Assembly (NCBI RefSeq): GCF_001282115.1
Contig: NZ_LJBR01000267.1
Location: forward strand, 1-32,066
From: Streptomyces sp. NRRL B-24085
GTDB lineage: Bacteria > Actinomycetota > Actinomycetes > Streptomycetales > Streptomycetaceae
Length of the DNA stretch: 32,066 nt
Reading direction: 5' to 3'
This document shows, piece after piece, positions 1 through 8,198 of this stretch. Numbering within the stretch: position 1 is the first letter of the stretch; each line of letters begins with the position of its first letter. The notes beneath the pieces are model-generated. The model ran no database searches and was not told the DNA's origin. It saw nothing but the letters and a program-made list of their open reading frames with translations. A program made the position numbers and the translations under genes.

Positions 1-2
1 AG

Positions 3-1613
3 CCGCAGCCCACCCCCGAACAGGACCCCGCCGAGTACCCCGAGCTGCGTGCCGCGGGTGCCGTCGACGCCGCGGAGCGGCTGGCCGCCGAGGCCAGGGC
101 CGGGGCGATGCGGGACGTGGACCACGCACGGATCGCGCGGGCCTGGCAGGGGGTGCGCAGTGGCCGCTTCAGCCTTGCCACGTTCACCAGTGCCGTGCTC
201 CAGGAGGGCGCCGCCGCCTGTGTGCACCCCTCCGGGGAGCGGGACCTGCCCGCGCGGCTCGCCCGGCACGATCTCCTCACGGGCCAGGTACGGCTGGGGA
301 CCACCGCCGACGACGCCCGCAACCCGTACGCCTACAGGGGGGCCGGGCTGGGGCTCGGGCCCGAGCTGCTCGGGACCTCGCTGCTCGCCGTCGGCCCGGC
401 CGGTTCCGGCAAGACCGGGACCGTCGTCAGGCCGATCGCCGAGTCGCTGTGCCTGCACGCGCTCGCCGGGCGGGCCGCCGTCGTGGTGGTCGGTGCCGCG
501 GGCGCGGGGCTCGGACCGGCCGACGCCTACGACGTCGTCGTACAGATCGGGAACCCGGAGTCGGTGTACGACCTCGACCTGTACGGCGGGACGACCGACC
601 CCGACGAAGCCGCGGCCGTGCTCGCCGAGGCGCTCGTCGGGGACCTCGCCGAGCCTCATCAGGGCGGCGACACCCGGCGGTCCACCACCGTGCTCGCCCA
701 GTTGCTCGGGCCGTTCCGGGGGGTCCACGGCCGCTTCCCCTCCGTACCGGAGCTGCGGCGGCTGCTCGACGGGGCGCCCGGGCCGCTGGCCGCGTTGCGC
801 AAGGGCCTGGAGGACTCCGGGCAGGAGTCGCTGCTGCGGGAACTCGACGCCCGCGAGCGGCAGACGGGGCACCCCGGGGACGTGGGGGGCATCCTCGCGG
901 ACCGGGTCGCGCTGCTCGACCGGCCCGCCTTCGCCACGTTCTTCCAGAGCGCGGACCCCGACTCGACCGGCGGGTCGCGGCCGTTCTCGCTGAAGGCCCT
1001 CGACCATCCCGTGCGGGTCCGCATCGACCTGCCCCAGCGCGGGCACGCCGACGCCTCCCGGATCCTGGCCCGGCTGGTGCTCGCGCAGTTCACCGCGAGC
1101 GTCGCGGTGCGCGAGGACCGGTCGCTGTTCGCCTGCCTGGTCCTCGACGACGCCACCGGCGTCGTGACACCCGAGGCCGTGCGGGGCGTGCAGCGGCTGC
1201 GGTCCGGCAACGCCGGTGTCGTGCTGACGCTGCGCACGCTGGACGACGTGCCGCGGCCGCTGCGCGGGCCCCTGCTCGGCGCCACCGGGTGCCGGATGGC
1301 GCTGTCCGGGCTCACCCCGTGGGACGGGCAGGACTTCGCCGAGGTGTGGGGCAAGGAGTGGATCGAGGCGCGGGACGTCACCGACCGACAGATCATCGCC
1401 GAGACCCCGGCCGGCAAGGCGCTGCACGCGGTGCGCCGGGTCATCACCGGCAAGGCGCCGACCGCGCGGGCGGTGACGGTACGGCAGGTCGAGCGGGAGC
1501 GGTGGTCGGCGTCCGAGCTGGCGCACGGGGTGCCGCCCGGGCACGCGGTGCTGTCGCTGACCACGGTGACGGGGGAGCACGCGCCGCCGCTGCTGGTGGA
1601 CCTGCGCGGATGA
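3..1613 (+). CDS. TraG/VirD4-like P-loop ATPase, 5' end outside the window
   Basis: The reading frame is open to the left edge, so the gene is truncated at its 5' end. The first in-frame ATG is at 108, but the codons before it encode a Pro/Glu/Ala-rich stretch typical of a linker, so 108 is probably internal. Counting from that Met, a Walker A motif GPAGSGKT lies at residues 96-103, and a hydrophobic strand ending in Asp-Asp (CLVLDDATG) further on fits Walker B. The order P-loop, long helical middle, Walker B, then a segment reading VVLTLRTLDD resembles TraG/VirD4/FtsK-type coupling ATPases, often annotated in Streptomyces as ATP/GTP-binding protein. No membrane segment is visible in the part present. 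No relaxase or other conjugation gene is in view, so a role in DNA transfer is not supported. The family is fairly likely; the function is unknown. Confidence 0.7.
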   Translation, partial: PQPTPEQDPAEYPELRAAGAVDAAERLAAEARAGAMRDVDHARIARAWQGVRSGRFSLATFTSAVLQEGAAACVHPSGERDLPARLARHDLLTGQVRLGTTADDARNPYAYRGAGLGLGPELLGTSLLAVGPAGSGKTGTVVRPIAESLCLHALAGRAAVVVVGAAGAGLGPADAYDVVVQIGNPESVYDLDLYGGTTDPDEAAAVLAEALVGDLAEPHQGGDTRRSTTVLAQLLGPFRGVHGRFPSVPELRRLLDGAPGPLAALRKGLEDSGQESLLRELDARERQTGHPGDVGGILADRVALLDRPAFATFFQSADPDSTGGSRPFSLKALDHPVRVRIDLPQRGHADASRILARLVLAQFTASVAVREDRSLFACLVLDDATGVVTPEAVRGVQRLRSGNAGVVLTLRTLDDVPRPLRGPLLGATGCRMALSGLTPWDGQDFAEVWGKEWIEARDVTDRQIIAETPAGKALHAVRRVITGKAPTARAVTVRQVERERWSASELAHGVPPGHAVLSLTTVTGEHAPPLLVDLRG

Positions 1614-1625
1614 CGTGACCTGAGG

Positions 1626-1635
1626 ACCGTACGGT
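1626..1635. promoter_or_regulatory. 10-bp palindrome upstream of the pucR-like gene
   Basis: ACCGTACGGT is a perfect palindrome 12 bases after the ATPase stop codon and about 90 bases before the start of the PucR-like regulator. It lies in the 111-base gap where that regulator's promoter should be. It could be an operator, possibly autoregulatory, but a 10-bp palindrome in GC-rich DNA can occur by chance. I see no second copy near the aldehyde dehydrogenase gene. Confidence 0.25.
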
Positions 1636-1724
1636 GAGGCAGAATCGTCACAGGTCGTTCATACACGGCGGCCAAAAGATCGCAGCGACCGACGATCACT
1701 GCTCCCCGAAGCCCTGAAGGCCCC

Positions 1725-3377
1725 ATGCCCCCCACCCTCGCCTCGCTCGTCCACCACTCCGCGCTCAAACTGACCGTGCGCGCGGGCGAGGACCGGTTGG
1801 ACGTGCCCGTCCGCTGGGCGCACGTCAGCGAGCTCGCCGATCCCGTCCCCTACATGGAGGGCGGCGAGCTGCTGCTGATCACCGCGCTCAAGCTGGACGC
1901 GGAGGACCCGCAGGCCATGCGGCGGTACGTGAAGCGGCTGGCCGGGGCCGGGGTGGTGGGACTCGGGTTCGCCGTCGGCGTCAACTACGACGAGATCCCC
2001 GCCGCCCTGGTCGACGCCGCCCGCGAGGAGGGGCTCCCGCTGCTCGAAGTGCCCCGCCGCACCCCCTTCCTCGCCATCAGCAAGGCCGTGTCCGCGGCGA
2101 TCGCGGCCGACCAGTACCGGTCCGTCACCGCGGGCTTCGCCGCCCAGCGCGAACTGACCAGGCAGGCCCTGACCGACGGCCCCGAGGGACTGCTCGCCGC
2201 GCTCGCCTCCCAGGTCGACGGCTGGGCGGCGCTCTACGACGCCTCGGGCGCCGTCGTCGCCGCGGCACCCGAGTGGGCCGGCCGCCGGGCGGCGCGCCTG
2301 ACCGCCGACGTGGAGCGGCTGCGGGAGCGGCCCGTCCCCGCCTCCTCGGTGGTCGGGGGCACCGCCGACAACGACGACCGGGTGGAGCTGCACTCCCTGG
2401 GCACCGGCAGGCGCCCGCGGGCCGCGCTGGCGGTGGGGACCGCTGCCGCGCCCGGTACGGCGGAGCGGTACGCGGTGCACTCGGCGATCGCGCTGCTGAC
2501 GCTCACCACCGAGCGCTCCCGCTCCCTGCACGCCGCCGAGCAGCGGATCGGGACGGCCGTACTGCGGATGCTGCTCGCGGGGGAGCCGGAGCACGCGCGC
2601 ACGGTCGCGGGCGACCTGTACGGCGGGCTCCTGGACGCGCCCTTCCGGCTGGTCGTGGCGGAGACGGTCGCCGTGTCGTCCGTGCGGATCGCGGCCGACG
2701 GCCCCGCCCGGGTCCCGTCCACCGCCGCGCTCGCCGCGGCCGCCCACACGAACGGCGATCCGCTCGGGACGCTCACCGAGACGGTGGAGTCGGCGGCGGC
2801 CCGCGCCGGGGAGAGCGTGCTCGCGGTGCCGGAGGGGGAGCGGCTGGTGGTGCTGGCCGCGGACGGCGGGGCCGCCGCCACCGCCTGCGCGGAGTACGCG
2901 GTGGCGCTGGAGGCGGCGCGGACGCGCGAGCAGGCGGGCGCCGCGGACGAGGCCGAACTGGTCGTCGGCGTCTCGGCCCCCGCGGGACCGATCGCCGCCG
3001 CGGCCGCCTACAAGCAGGCCGAGCAGGCGCTCTCGGTGGCCCGCCGACGGGGCCGGGTGTACGTCGAGCACGAACAGCTCGCCTCCGGGTCGGTGCTGCC
3101 GCTGCTCGCCGACGACGCGGTGCGGGCCTTCGCGGACGGGCTGCTGCGGCCGCTGTACGAACACGACGCGACCGGCCGGGGCGACCTGGTCGCCTCGTTG
3201 CGGGCCTGGCTGTCCCGGCACGGCCAGTGGGACGCGGCCGCCGCCGACCTGGGCGTCCACCGGCACACCCTGCGGTACCGGATGCGCCGGGTCGAGGAGA
3301 TCCTGGGCCGCTCCCTGGACGATCCGGACGTCCGCATGGAGCTGTGGCTGGCACTGAAGACGGCGTCGGCGGAGTAG
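1725..3377 (+). CDS. PucR-family transcriptional regulator
   Basis: This 550-residue protein has the PucR/CdaR layout. An N-terminal PucR ligand domain (about residues 8-125) includes the segment VGLGFAVGVNYDEIP. A GGDEF-like middle region (about 270-440) follows. The C-terminal helix-turn-helix reads DLGVHRHTLRYRMRRVEEIL, with the conserved H-R-T-L-R-Y-R-x-x-R-x-E core of the PucR C-terminal domain. Family members usually activate nearby catabolic genes for purines, amino acids, GABA or polyols in response to a small ligand. The gene lies 94 bases upstream of an aldehyde dehydrogenase on the same strand, which is therefore its most likely target. The ribosome site before ATG 1725 (GAAGGCC) is weak, but the N-terminal domain begins immediately after this start. 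The ligand cannot be read from sequence. Confidence 0.9.
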   Translation: MPPTLASLVHHSALKLTVRAGEDRLDVPVRWAHVSELADPVPYMEGGELLLITALKLDAEDPQAMRRYVKRLAGAGVVGLGFAVGVNYDEIPAALVDAAREEGLPLLEVPRRTPFLAISKAVSAAIAADQYRSVTAGFAAQRELTRQALTDGPEGLLAALASQVDGWAALYDASGAVVAAAPEWAGRRAARLTADVERLRERPVPASSVVGGTADNDDRVELHSLGTGRRPRAALAVGTAAAPGTAERYAVHSAIALLTLTTERSRSLHAAEQRIGTAVLRMLLAGEPEHARTVAGDLYGGLLDAPFRLVVAETVAVSSVRIAADGPARVPSTAALAAAAHTNGDPLGTLTETVESAAARAGESVLAVPEGERLVVLAADGGAAATACAEYAVALEAARTREQAGAADEAELVVGVSAPAGPIAAAAAYKQAEQALSVARRRGRVYVEHEQLASGSVLPLLADDAVRAFADGLLRPLYEHDATGRGDLVASLRAWLSRHGQWDAAAADLGVHRHTLRYRMRRVEEILGRSLDDPDVRMELWLALKTASAE

Positions 3378-3471
3378 CCCGGTCCCGGGGTGCCGAACCG
3401 GAGTGTCCGGGGGCGGCACTGCTACACCCCGGACAACTTCGATCCCGCCCTGCCGGCCCTACCGTGGGGGC

Positions 3472-4917
3472 ATGACTTCCACCCACGCCTTCTGGCTCGC
3501 CGGCCGCCAGGTCACCGGCGAGGACACCTTCGACGTCACCTCCCCGTGGGACGGCCGGCTCGTCGGCAAGGTCGCCGTGCCGGACGACGCGCAGATCGAG
3601 GAGGCCGTGGCCGCCGCGTACGCCGTACGGGACGAGTTCGCCGCCACCCCCGCGCACGTCCGCGCCGCCGCCCTCGACCACGTCAGCCGCCGGCTCGTCG
3701 AGCGCACCGAGGAGATCGCGCAGTTGATCTCCGCCGAGAACGGCAAGCCGGTCAAGTGGGCCCGGGGCGAGGTCGGCCGTGCCGTCTCGGTGTTCCGGTT
3801 CGCAGCCGAGGAGGCCCGGCGCTTCAACGGCGGTGAGGCCCAGCGCCTCGACACCGACCTCGGCGGCCAGGGCCGTCTCGCGCTGACCCGGCGCTTCCCC
3901 AAGGGGGTCGTGCTCGGGATCGCGCCCTTCAACTTCCCGCTCAACCTCTGCGCCCACAAGGTCGCCCCGGCGATCGCGGCCGGTGCGCCGATCATCCTGA
4001 AGCCGGCCCCGGCGACCCCGCTCTCCGCGCTGGTCATCGGCGAGCTCCTCACGGAGACCGAGCTGCCCGCCGGCGCGTGGAGCATCCTGCCCGTCCCGAA
4101 CGACCAGATGCCCGCCCTCGTCCAGGACGAGCGGCTGCCCGTGATCTCCTTCACCGGCTCCGAGAAGGTCGGCTACGCGATCATGGACTCGGTGCCGCGC
4201 AAGCACTGCACGCTGGAGCTGGGCGGCAACGGCGCGGCGGTCGTGCTCGGCGACTGGGCCTCCGACGCCGACCTCGACTGGGCCGCGACCCGCATCGCGA
4301 CCTTCTCCAACTACCAGGGCGGCCAGTCCTGCATCTCCGTGCAGCGGGTGATCGCCGACGCGTCGGTGTACGACCGGCTGCTCCCGCGGATCGTCGCCGC
4401 CGTCGAGGCCCAGGTCACCGGTGACCCGGGCGACGACAAGACCGACGTGGGCCCGCTGGTCAGCGAGGACGCGGCGGTACGGGTCGAGGCCTGGGTGAAG
4501 GAGGCCGTCGAGGCGGGCGCCACCCTGCTCACCGGCGGCGACCGGGACGGCGCCTCCTACGCGCCGACCGTCCTCGCCGACGTCCCGGCCGACACGACGA
4601 TCTCCTGCGAGGAGGTCTTCGGACCCGTCCTCACCGTGCAGAAGGCGGCCGGCGAGGCCGAGGCGTTCGCCGCCGTCAACGACTCCAAGTACGGCCTCCA
4701 GGCGGGCGTGTTCACCCACGACCTCCAGGCCGCCTTCCGTGCCCACCGGGCGCTGGAGGTCGGCGGTGTCGTCATCGGCGACGTGCCCTCCTACCGCGCC
4801 GACCAGATGCCGTACGGCGGCGTCAAGCAGTCCGGTGTGGGCCGCGAGGGCGTGCGGTTCGCGATGGACGACTACACGTACGAGCGGGTGCTGGTGCTGA
4901 CCGGCCTTGCCCTCTAG
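3472..4917 (+). CDS. NAD(P)-dependent aldehyde dehydrogenase
   Basis: This 481-residue protein oxidises an aldehyde to the acid. Class landmarks are present in order: FNFPLN and a LKPAPATP cofactor-binding region, FTGSEKVG (Rossmann glycine motif), catalytic Glu249 in LELGGN, and nucleophile Cys287 in GGQSC. The length is normal for the family. ATG 3472 is chosen because GTGGGGG precedes it and the family N-terminus begins there; an upstream in-frame GTG at 3403 would add 23 residues unlike the family. The subtype (succinate semialdehyde, glyceraldehyde-3-phosphate or related) cannot be settled by eye. The gene follows the PucR-type regulator, and similar pairs sit beside GABA or amine catabolism genes in Streptomyces, so semialdehyde oxidation is a reasonable guess. 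It ends 34 bases before a strong terminator. Confidence 0.9.
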   Translation: MTSTHAFWLAGRQVTGEDTFDVTSPWDGRLVGKVAVPDDAQIEEAVAAAYAVRDEFAATPAHVRAAALDHVSRRLVERTEEIAQLISAENGKPVKWARGEVGRAVSVFRFAAEEARRFNGGEAQRLDTDLGGQGRLALTRRFPKGVVLGIAPFNFPLNLCAHKVAPAIAAGAPIILKPAPATPLSALVIGELLTETELPAGAWSILPVPNDQMPALVQDERLPVISFTGSEKVGYAIMDSVPRKHCTLELGGNGAAVVLGDWASDADLDWAATRIATFSNYQGGQSCISVQRVIADASVYDRLLPRIVAAVEAQVTGDPGDDKTDVGPLVSEDAAVRVEAWVKEAVEAGATLLTGGDRDGASYAPTVLADVPADTTISCEEVFGPVLTVQKAAGEAEAFAAVNDSKYGLQAGVFTHDLQAAFRAHRALEVGGVVIGDVPSYRADQMPYGGVKQSGVGREGVRFAMDDYTYERVLVLTGLAL

Positions 4918-4950
4918 CTCATGGGAACCATTTTCATATAGGCTCCCTGG

Positions 4951-4990
4951 AAAGGGCCCGGCACCGATGCCTTCCGGTGCCGGGCCCTTT
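4951..4990. terminator. strong bidirectional terminator between convergent genes
   Basis: The arms AAAGGGCCCGGCACCG (4951-4966) and CGGTGCCGGGCCCTTT (4975-4990) are perfect 16-base complements around an 8-base loop. The stem ends in A and T runs on both sides, so it can act on both strands. It sits between the convergent aldehyde dehydrogenase and GH3 genes and marks the left edge of the xyloglucan locus. Confidence 0.93.
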
Positions 4991-5015
4991 CTTGTGCGTC
5001 GGCCGCTCCGGACCC

Positions 5016-7871
5016 TCAGCCGGAGAAGCCGACATGCGCGAGCCGCAGCGGGCCGCGCAGTCTGAGGCGCACGTCCTGCACGCCCTCGGCGGTGATCCCG
5101 GCGCCGAGGACGGTGTAGTCGTACGGTCCGGAACCGGACTCCGCCACGTCCCACGTGGCCAGCACCGCGCCGCCGTCCAGCGACAGTTCGGCCGAGCCCT
5201 CGCCGGCCACCGTCACCGTCACCTCGGTGGCGCCGGCCCCGAAGTCACAGCCCCGGTAAACGAGTTCACCGGTACGGCCCGCGGCGGCGGTCACCGCGTC
5301 GCCCGCCGTCCTCGTCCGGTCGACGATCTCGACACCGCTCTGCTCGTCGAAGTCGGCGGCGTCCAGACCCCGTCGCAGGACGGGCCGCGGGGTGCCGGGC
5401 TCGCCGTCCAGCACCACCGTGGTGCGCAGCCGGACGTCCTCGCTGGAGGCGCCGGCCAGCAGCTCGTACGGACCCGGCTCCAGCCGCCACCGGCCCTGTG
5501 CCACGTCCCAGAACTCGAAGGCGCGCAGCGGGACTTCGAAGGACAGCTCCGCCTCGGCGCCCGGGGCGAGCGTCACGCGCCGGTGGTCCAGCAGCTCCCG
5601 GCGCGGGCGGGGGAGCGCCGGGTCGATCGCGCGGGTGTAGAGCTGGGCGACCTCGTCGGCCGTGACGTCACCGGTGTTCGTGATCGTGAACGAGACGTGC
5701 AGGGCCCCCTCCGTCACCCGGGAGGTCAGGTCGCCGTACGAGAAGGACGTGTACGACAGCCCGTGGCCGAACGGGAACAGGGGCGTGCCCTCGAAGTACA
5801 GGTAGGTCTGACGGCTGCCGATGACGTCGTAGTCGAGGAGAGCGGGCAGGTCGGCGTCGCTCTCGTACCAGGTCTGCGGGAGGCGGCCCGCGGGGGAGAC
5901 GTCCCCGGCCAGGACGCGGGCCAGCGCGGTGCCGGCCGCCTGGCCGCCGTGGGCCGTCCACAGGGCGGCGGCCAGGTCGGACGTGTCGACCGCGTACGGG
6001 TAGGCCGAGACCAGCGCCAGTACGGTGCGGGGGTTCGCGGCGCGCGCCCCCCGCAGCAGGCGCTCCTGGTGCGGGGGGAGCCGCAGGGAGGCGCGGTCCT
6101 CGGTCTCGCGGCCGTTGATGTGCGGGTCGTTGCCCGCGACGACCAGGACGACGTCGGCCTCGGCCGTGACGCGGGTGACCGCGTCCTCGCCGCGTTCGAC
6201 GACGACCAGCTCGAACAGCTCCGGCTCCGCCCCGGGTTCCGGGTTCTCGTCGGCAACCTTCACTCCGTCCGCGGCGACTGTGACGTGGCGGCCCGTGCCG
6301 ATGTGCCTGAGGAGGTGACCGCTGCCGTGCTGCTCCAGGCGGAAGGTCTCCTGGACGACCCAGCCCCCGGGCTGGTCGGCCGAGGCGCGCAGATACCCGT
6401 CCTCGGCGACGGAGAGATAGCGGCCGTCGGGGGCGCGCAGCGTGAGGACGCCCTCGTCCCAGTCGATCATCGCGAACTCGGTGCCGGTCGCGTCGGTCGT
6501 CAGCGGGGGCAGGTCCGTGCGGCCGGCGAGCAGCGCCGGGTCCAGGGCGCCCTCGGCGCCGCGCACCTCGTCCTCGCCGTCTTCGGAGGCCGGGACGTGC
6601 AGAAACGTCCCGGCGGAGGTCCTGAGCCGGACCCGGTCCACGCCCTCCGCGAACTGCACGCGCTCGGCGCCGAACCGCTCGTACAGCCCCTCCAGCGGGG
6701 TGGAGCGGTGGATGAGCGTGCCGCTGTACCAGTCGAGCTTGCACTCGTCGGCGAGCAGACCGACCACGGCGAGCCGGGTGTCGGGGGCCAGCGGGAGCAC
6801 CCCGTCGTTCCTGAGCAGCACGATCGCCTGCTCGGCGGCCTCCAGGGCGAGGGCGCGGTGCTCCGGGGTGTCGAAGTCCCGGACGTCGGCGTGCGGGTCG
6901 TGCTCCGGGTCGAACTCGCCGAGCCGGAAGCGGACCGAGAGCTGGCGGCGCACCGCGGTGTCGATCTCGGCCTCGGTCAAGAGGCCCTGGTCGAGGGCCC
7001 CTTGGATGCGCGCGATCATCTGCGAGCTGTCCGTGCCGTGGTCGGTGAAGCTGTCGACACCGGCCCTCAGCGAGGCAGCGGTGGCCTCCTCGTGGGTGTC
7101 GAAGTAGTGCTCGTGGTCGACCAGGTTGGAGGGCGCGCCCGCGTCCGAGCAGACCAGCAGCTCCTCGTCGGTCCAGGTGCGCAGGTGCTCGCGCAGATGC
7201 GGGGAGACGTGGTTGGGGCGGCCGTTGACCAGGTTGTACGCCGGCATCACACCGGCCACCGCGCCCGCCTCGACCGCCTCGCGGAAGGCGCGCAGATCGT
7301 ACTCGTGCAGGACGCGCGGACGCACCGAGCTCGACGAAGTGGCCCGGTCCGTCTCGTTGTTGTGGGCCAGCCAGTGCTTGAGCACCGGGGCCGTGCGCCA
7401 GTACGTGGGGTGGTCGCCACGCAGCCCGCGGGTGTAGGCGGTGGCGATGGCCGAGGTGAGCTTCGGGTCCTCCGAGTAGCCCTCCTCGTTGCGGCCCCAC
7501 AGCGGATGGCGCAGCAGATTGACCGTCGGCGCCCAGATGTTGAGGCCGACCCGGTCGTCGCGGGCGCGCATCGCCCGGACCTCCTTGGACACCGCCTCGC
7601 CGATCCGCCGTACGAGATCGGTGTTCCAGGTCGCGCCGAGTCCGACCGCCTGCGGGAAGACCGTCGCCGGGCCCATCCACGCGACGCCGTGCAGCGCCTC
7701 CTGGCCGGTGCGGAACGCGGCGATGCCGAGCCGTTCCACGGGGGGCGTGAACTGGTGCAGGAATCCGGTCTTCTCGTCGAGGGTCAGCCGCGACAGCAGA
7801 TCGTCGACGCGCTTCGCGAAGGGCAGGTGCGGATCGCGAAACGGCGGGGTGGGCGGCGGGTGTGCGGTCAC
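5016..7871 (-). CDS. GH3 beta-glycosidase with beta-trefoil-like insert and CBM6-like C-terminus
   Basis: This 951-residue glycoside hydrolase family 3 enzyme probably acts as a beta-glucosidase or an isoprimeverose-releasing enzyme on xyloglucan oligosaccharides. The GH3 N-terminal barrel includes KHWLAHNN and the nucleophile region VCSDAGAP (Asp at about residue 243). The GH3 C domain appears interrupted at about 411-560 by a stretch with fascin/beta-trefoil character (DGRYLSVAEDGYLRA, then a second GRHVTVAADG), after which the GH3 C domain resumes (VVLVVAGNDPHINGRE). A fibronectin-III-like domain follows at about 680-790. The last ~130 residues resemble a CBM6-type module (YRGCDFGAG to the end). 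There is no signal peptide, so it should be cytoplasmic. GTG 7871 is chosen because AAGGGG lies just upstream; an upstream in-frame ATG at 7928 lies within the promoter/operator region. It is divergent from the importer operon. Confidence 0.88.
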   Translation of the reverse strand: MTAHPPPTPPFRDPHLPFAKRVDDLLSRLTLDEKTGFLHQFTPPVERLGIAAFRTGQEALHGVAWMGPATVFPQAVGLGATWNTDLVRRIGEAVSKEVRAMRARDDRVGLNIWAPTVNLLRHPLWGRNEEGYSEDPKLTSAIATAYTRGLRGDHPTYWRTAPVLKHWLAHNNETDRATSSSSVRPRVLHEYDLRAFREAVEAGAVAGVMPAYNLVNGRPNHVSPHLREHLRTWTDEELLVCSDAGAPSNLVDHEHYFDTHEEATAASLRAGVDSFTDHGTDSSQMIARIQGALDQGLLTEAEIDTAVRRQLSVRFRLGEFDPEHDPHADVRDFDTPEHRALALEAAEQAIVLLRNDGVLPLAPDTRLAVVGLLADECKLDWYSGTLIHRSTPLEGLYERFGAERVQFAEGVDRVRLRTSAGTFLHVPASEDGEDEVRGAEGALDPALLAGRTDLPPLTTDATGTEFAMIDWDEGVLTLRAPDGRYLSVAEDGYLRASADQPGGWVVQETFRLEQHGSGHLLRHIGTGRHVTVAADGVKVADENPEPGAEPELFELVVVERGEDAVTRVTAEADVVLVVAGNDPHINGRETEDRASLRLPPHQERLLRGARAANPRTVLALVSAYPYAVDTSDLAAALWTAHGGQAAGTALARVLAGDVSPAGRLPQTWYESDADLPALLDYDVIGSRQTYLYFEGTPLFPFGHGLSYTSFSYGDLTSRVTEGALHVSFTITNTGDVTADEVAQLYTRAIDPALPRPRRELLDHRRVTLAPGAEAELSFEVPLRAFEFWDVAQGRWRLEPGPYELLAGASSEDVRLRTTVVLDGEPGTPRPVLRRGLDAADFDEQSGVEIVDRTRTAGDAVTAAAGRTGELVYRGCDFGAGATEVTVTVAGEGSAELSLDGGAVLATWDVAESGSGPYDYTVLGAGITAEGVQDVRLRLRGPLRLAHVGFSG

Positions 7872-7907
7872 GTGGGGATCCCCTTGCGATGGATCGGTTC
7901 GATGCTT

Positions 7908-7921
7908 TCGAAGCGCTTCGA
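7908..7921. promoter_or_regulatory. LacI-type operator O1 (GH3 side)
   Basis: TCGAAGCGCTTCGA is a perfect 14-bp palindrome with the central CG typical of LacI/GalR-family operators. It abuts the predicted GH3 -10 hexamer and would cover the transcription start, fitting repression of the GH3 gene. The same sequence occurs at 8068-8081 and 23049-23062. Confidence 0.88.
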
Positions 7922-7950
7922 TGCTCATTCGACACCAGGGCGGGTGTCAA
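7921..7950 (-). promoter_or_regulatory. candidate GH3 promoter
   Basis: Read on the minus strand, TTGACA (7950-7945) is followed after 18 bases by GAGCAT (7926-7921). The -35 is a consensus match; the -10 is only partial. The predicted start falls inside operator O1, about 40 bases before the GTG start codon. Confidence 0.55.
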
Positions 7951-8028
7951 GGGATCGACACCGTCACTTCAAGTGGTGCATAAGAAAAGGTCACCTCGTG
8001 CGCCTCCGAGGAATCTTGGGAACGACCC

Positions 8029-8057
8029 TTGTGCACCCCTGGGTGTTCACTTAACCT
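8029..8057 (+). promoter_or_regulatory. candidate promoter of the importer/hydrolase operon
   Basis: TTGTGC (8029-8034) and TAACCT (8052-8057) are separated by exactly 17 bases, a good match to the housekeeping TTGNNN/TANNNT pattern. The predicted start, near 8064, falls 4 bases before operator O2, so a bound repressor would block initiation or early elongation. Confidence 0.6.
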
Positions 8058-8067
8058 CACAGCAACA

Positions 8068-8081
8068 TCGAAGCGCTTCGA
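8068..8081. promoter_or_regulatory. LacI-type operator O2 (importer side)
   Basis: A perfect copy of TCGAAGCGCTTCGA, 10 bases downstream of the predicted -10 of the importer promoter. It shares the extended right flank CTACG with the copy at 23049-23062, suggesting the recognised site may be slightly longer than 14 bp on that side. Confidence 0.88.
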
Positions 8082-8198
8082 CTACGGATTCCGTCGCAAG
8101 GGTCGAGGCATCGCTTCAGCTCAGCCAGTTCCACTCAAGACACCGCAGCCGACGGCTCCTCCGCCGGGTGTCCTGGTGCGCCATGAAGGGTTGACGCA

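Larger units (their letters stand above)
7872..8198. other. divergent control region between GH3 and the importer operon
   Basis: This 327-base gap holds two perfect 14-bp operators (7908-7921 and 8068-8081) and one promoter-like pair facing each way. The operator centres are 160 bp apart. The plus-strand leader from the predicted start near 8064 to ATG 8199 is about 135 bases and ends with AAGGG as the ribosome site at 8186-8190. No coding potential of its own was recognised. Confidence 0.8.

Noticed and set aside
3..1613. Part of a conjugative or integrative element
   Set aside because: Only a TraG-like ATPase is seen. There is no relaxase, integrase, attachment site or change of base composition nearby.
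7872..7928. Upstream ATG for the GH3 gene
   Set aside because: It would place the start codon and 19 codons over the operator and predicted transcription start; GTG 7871 has a proper ribosome site and leads straight into the GH3 domain.
4977..8054. 1025-codon open frame on the plus strand opposite the GH3 gene
   Set aside because: It mirrors the GH3 codon pattern on the other strand, is rich in Arg, Gly, Val and Ala without domain motifs, and spans the promoter region. It is a GC-bias shadow.
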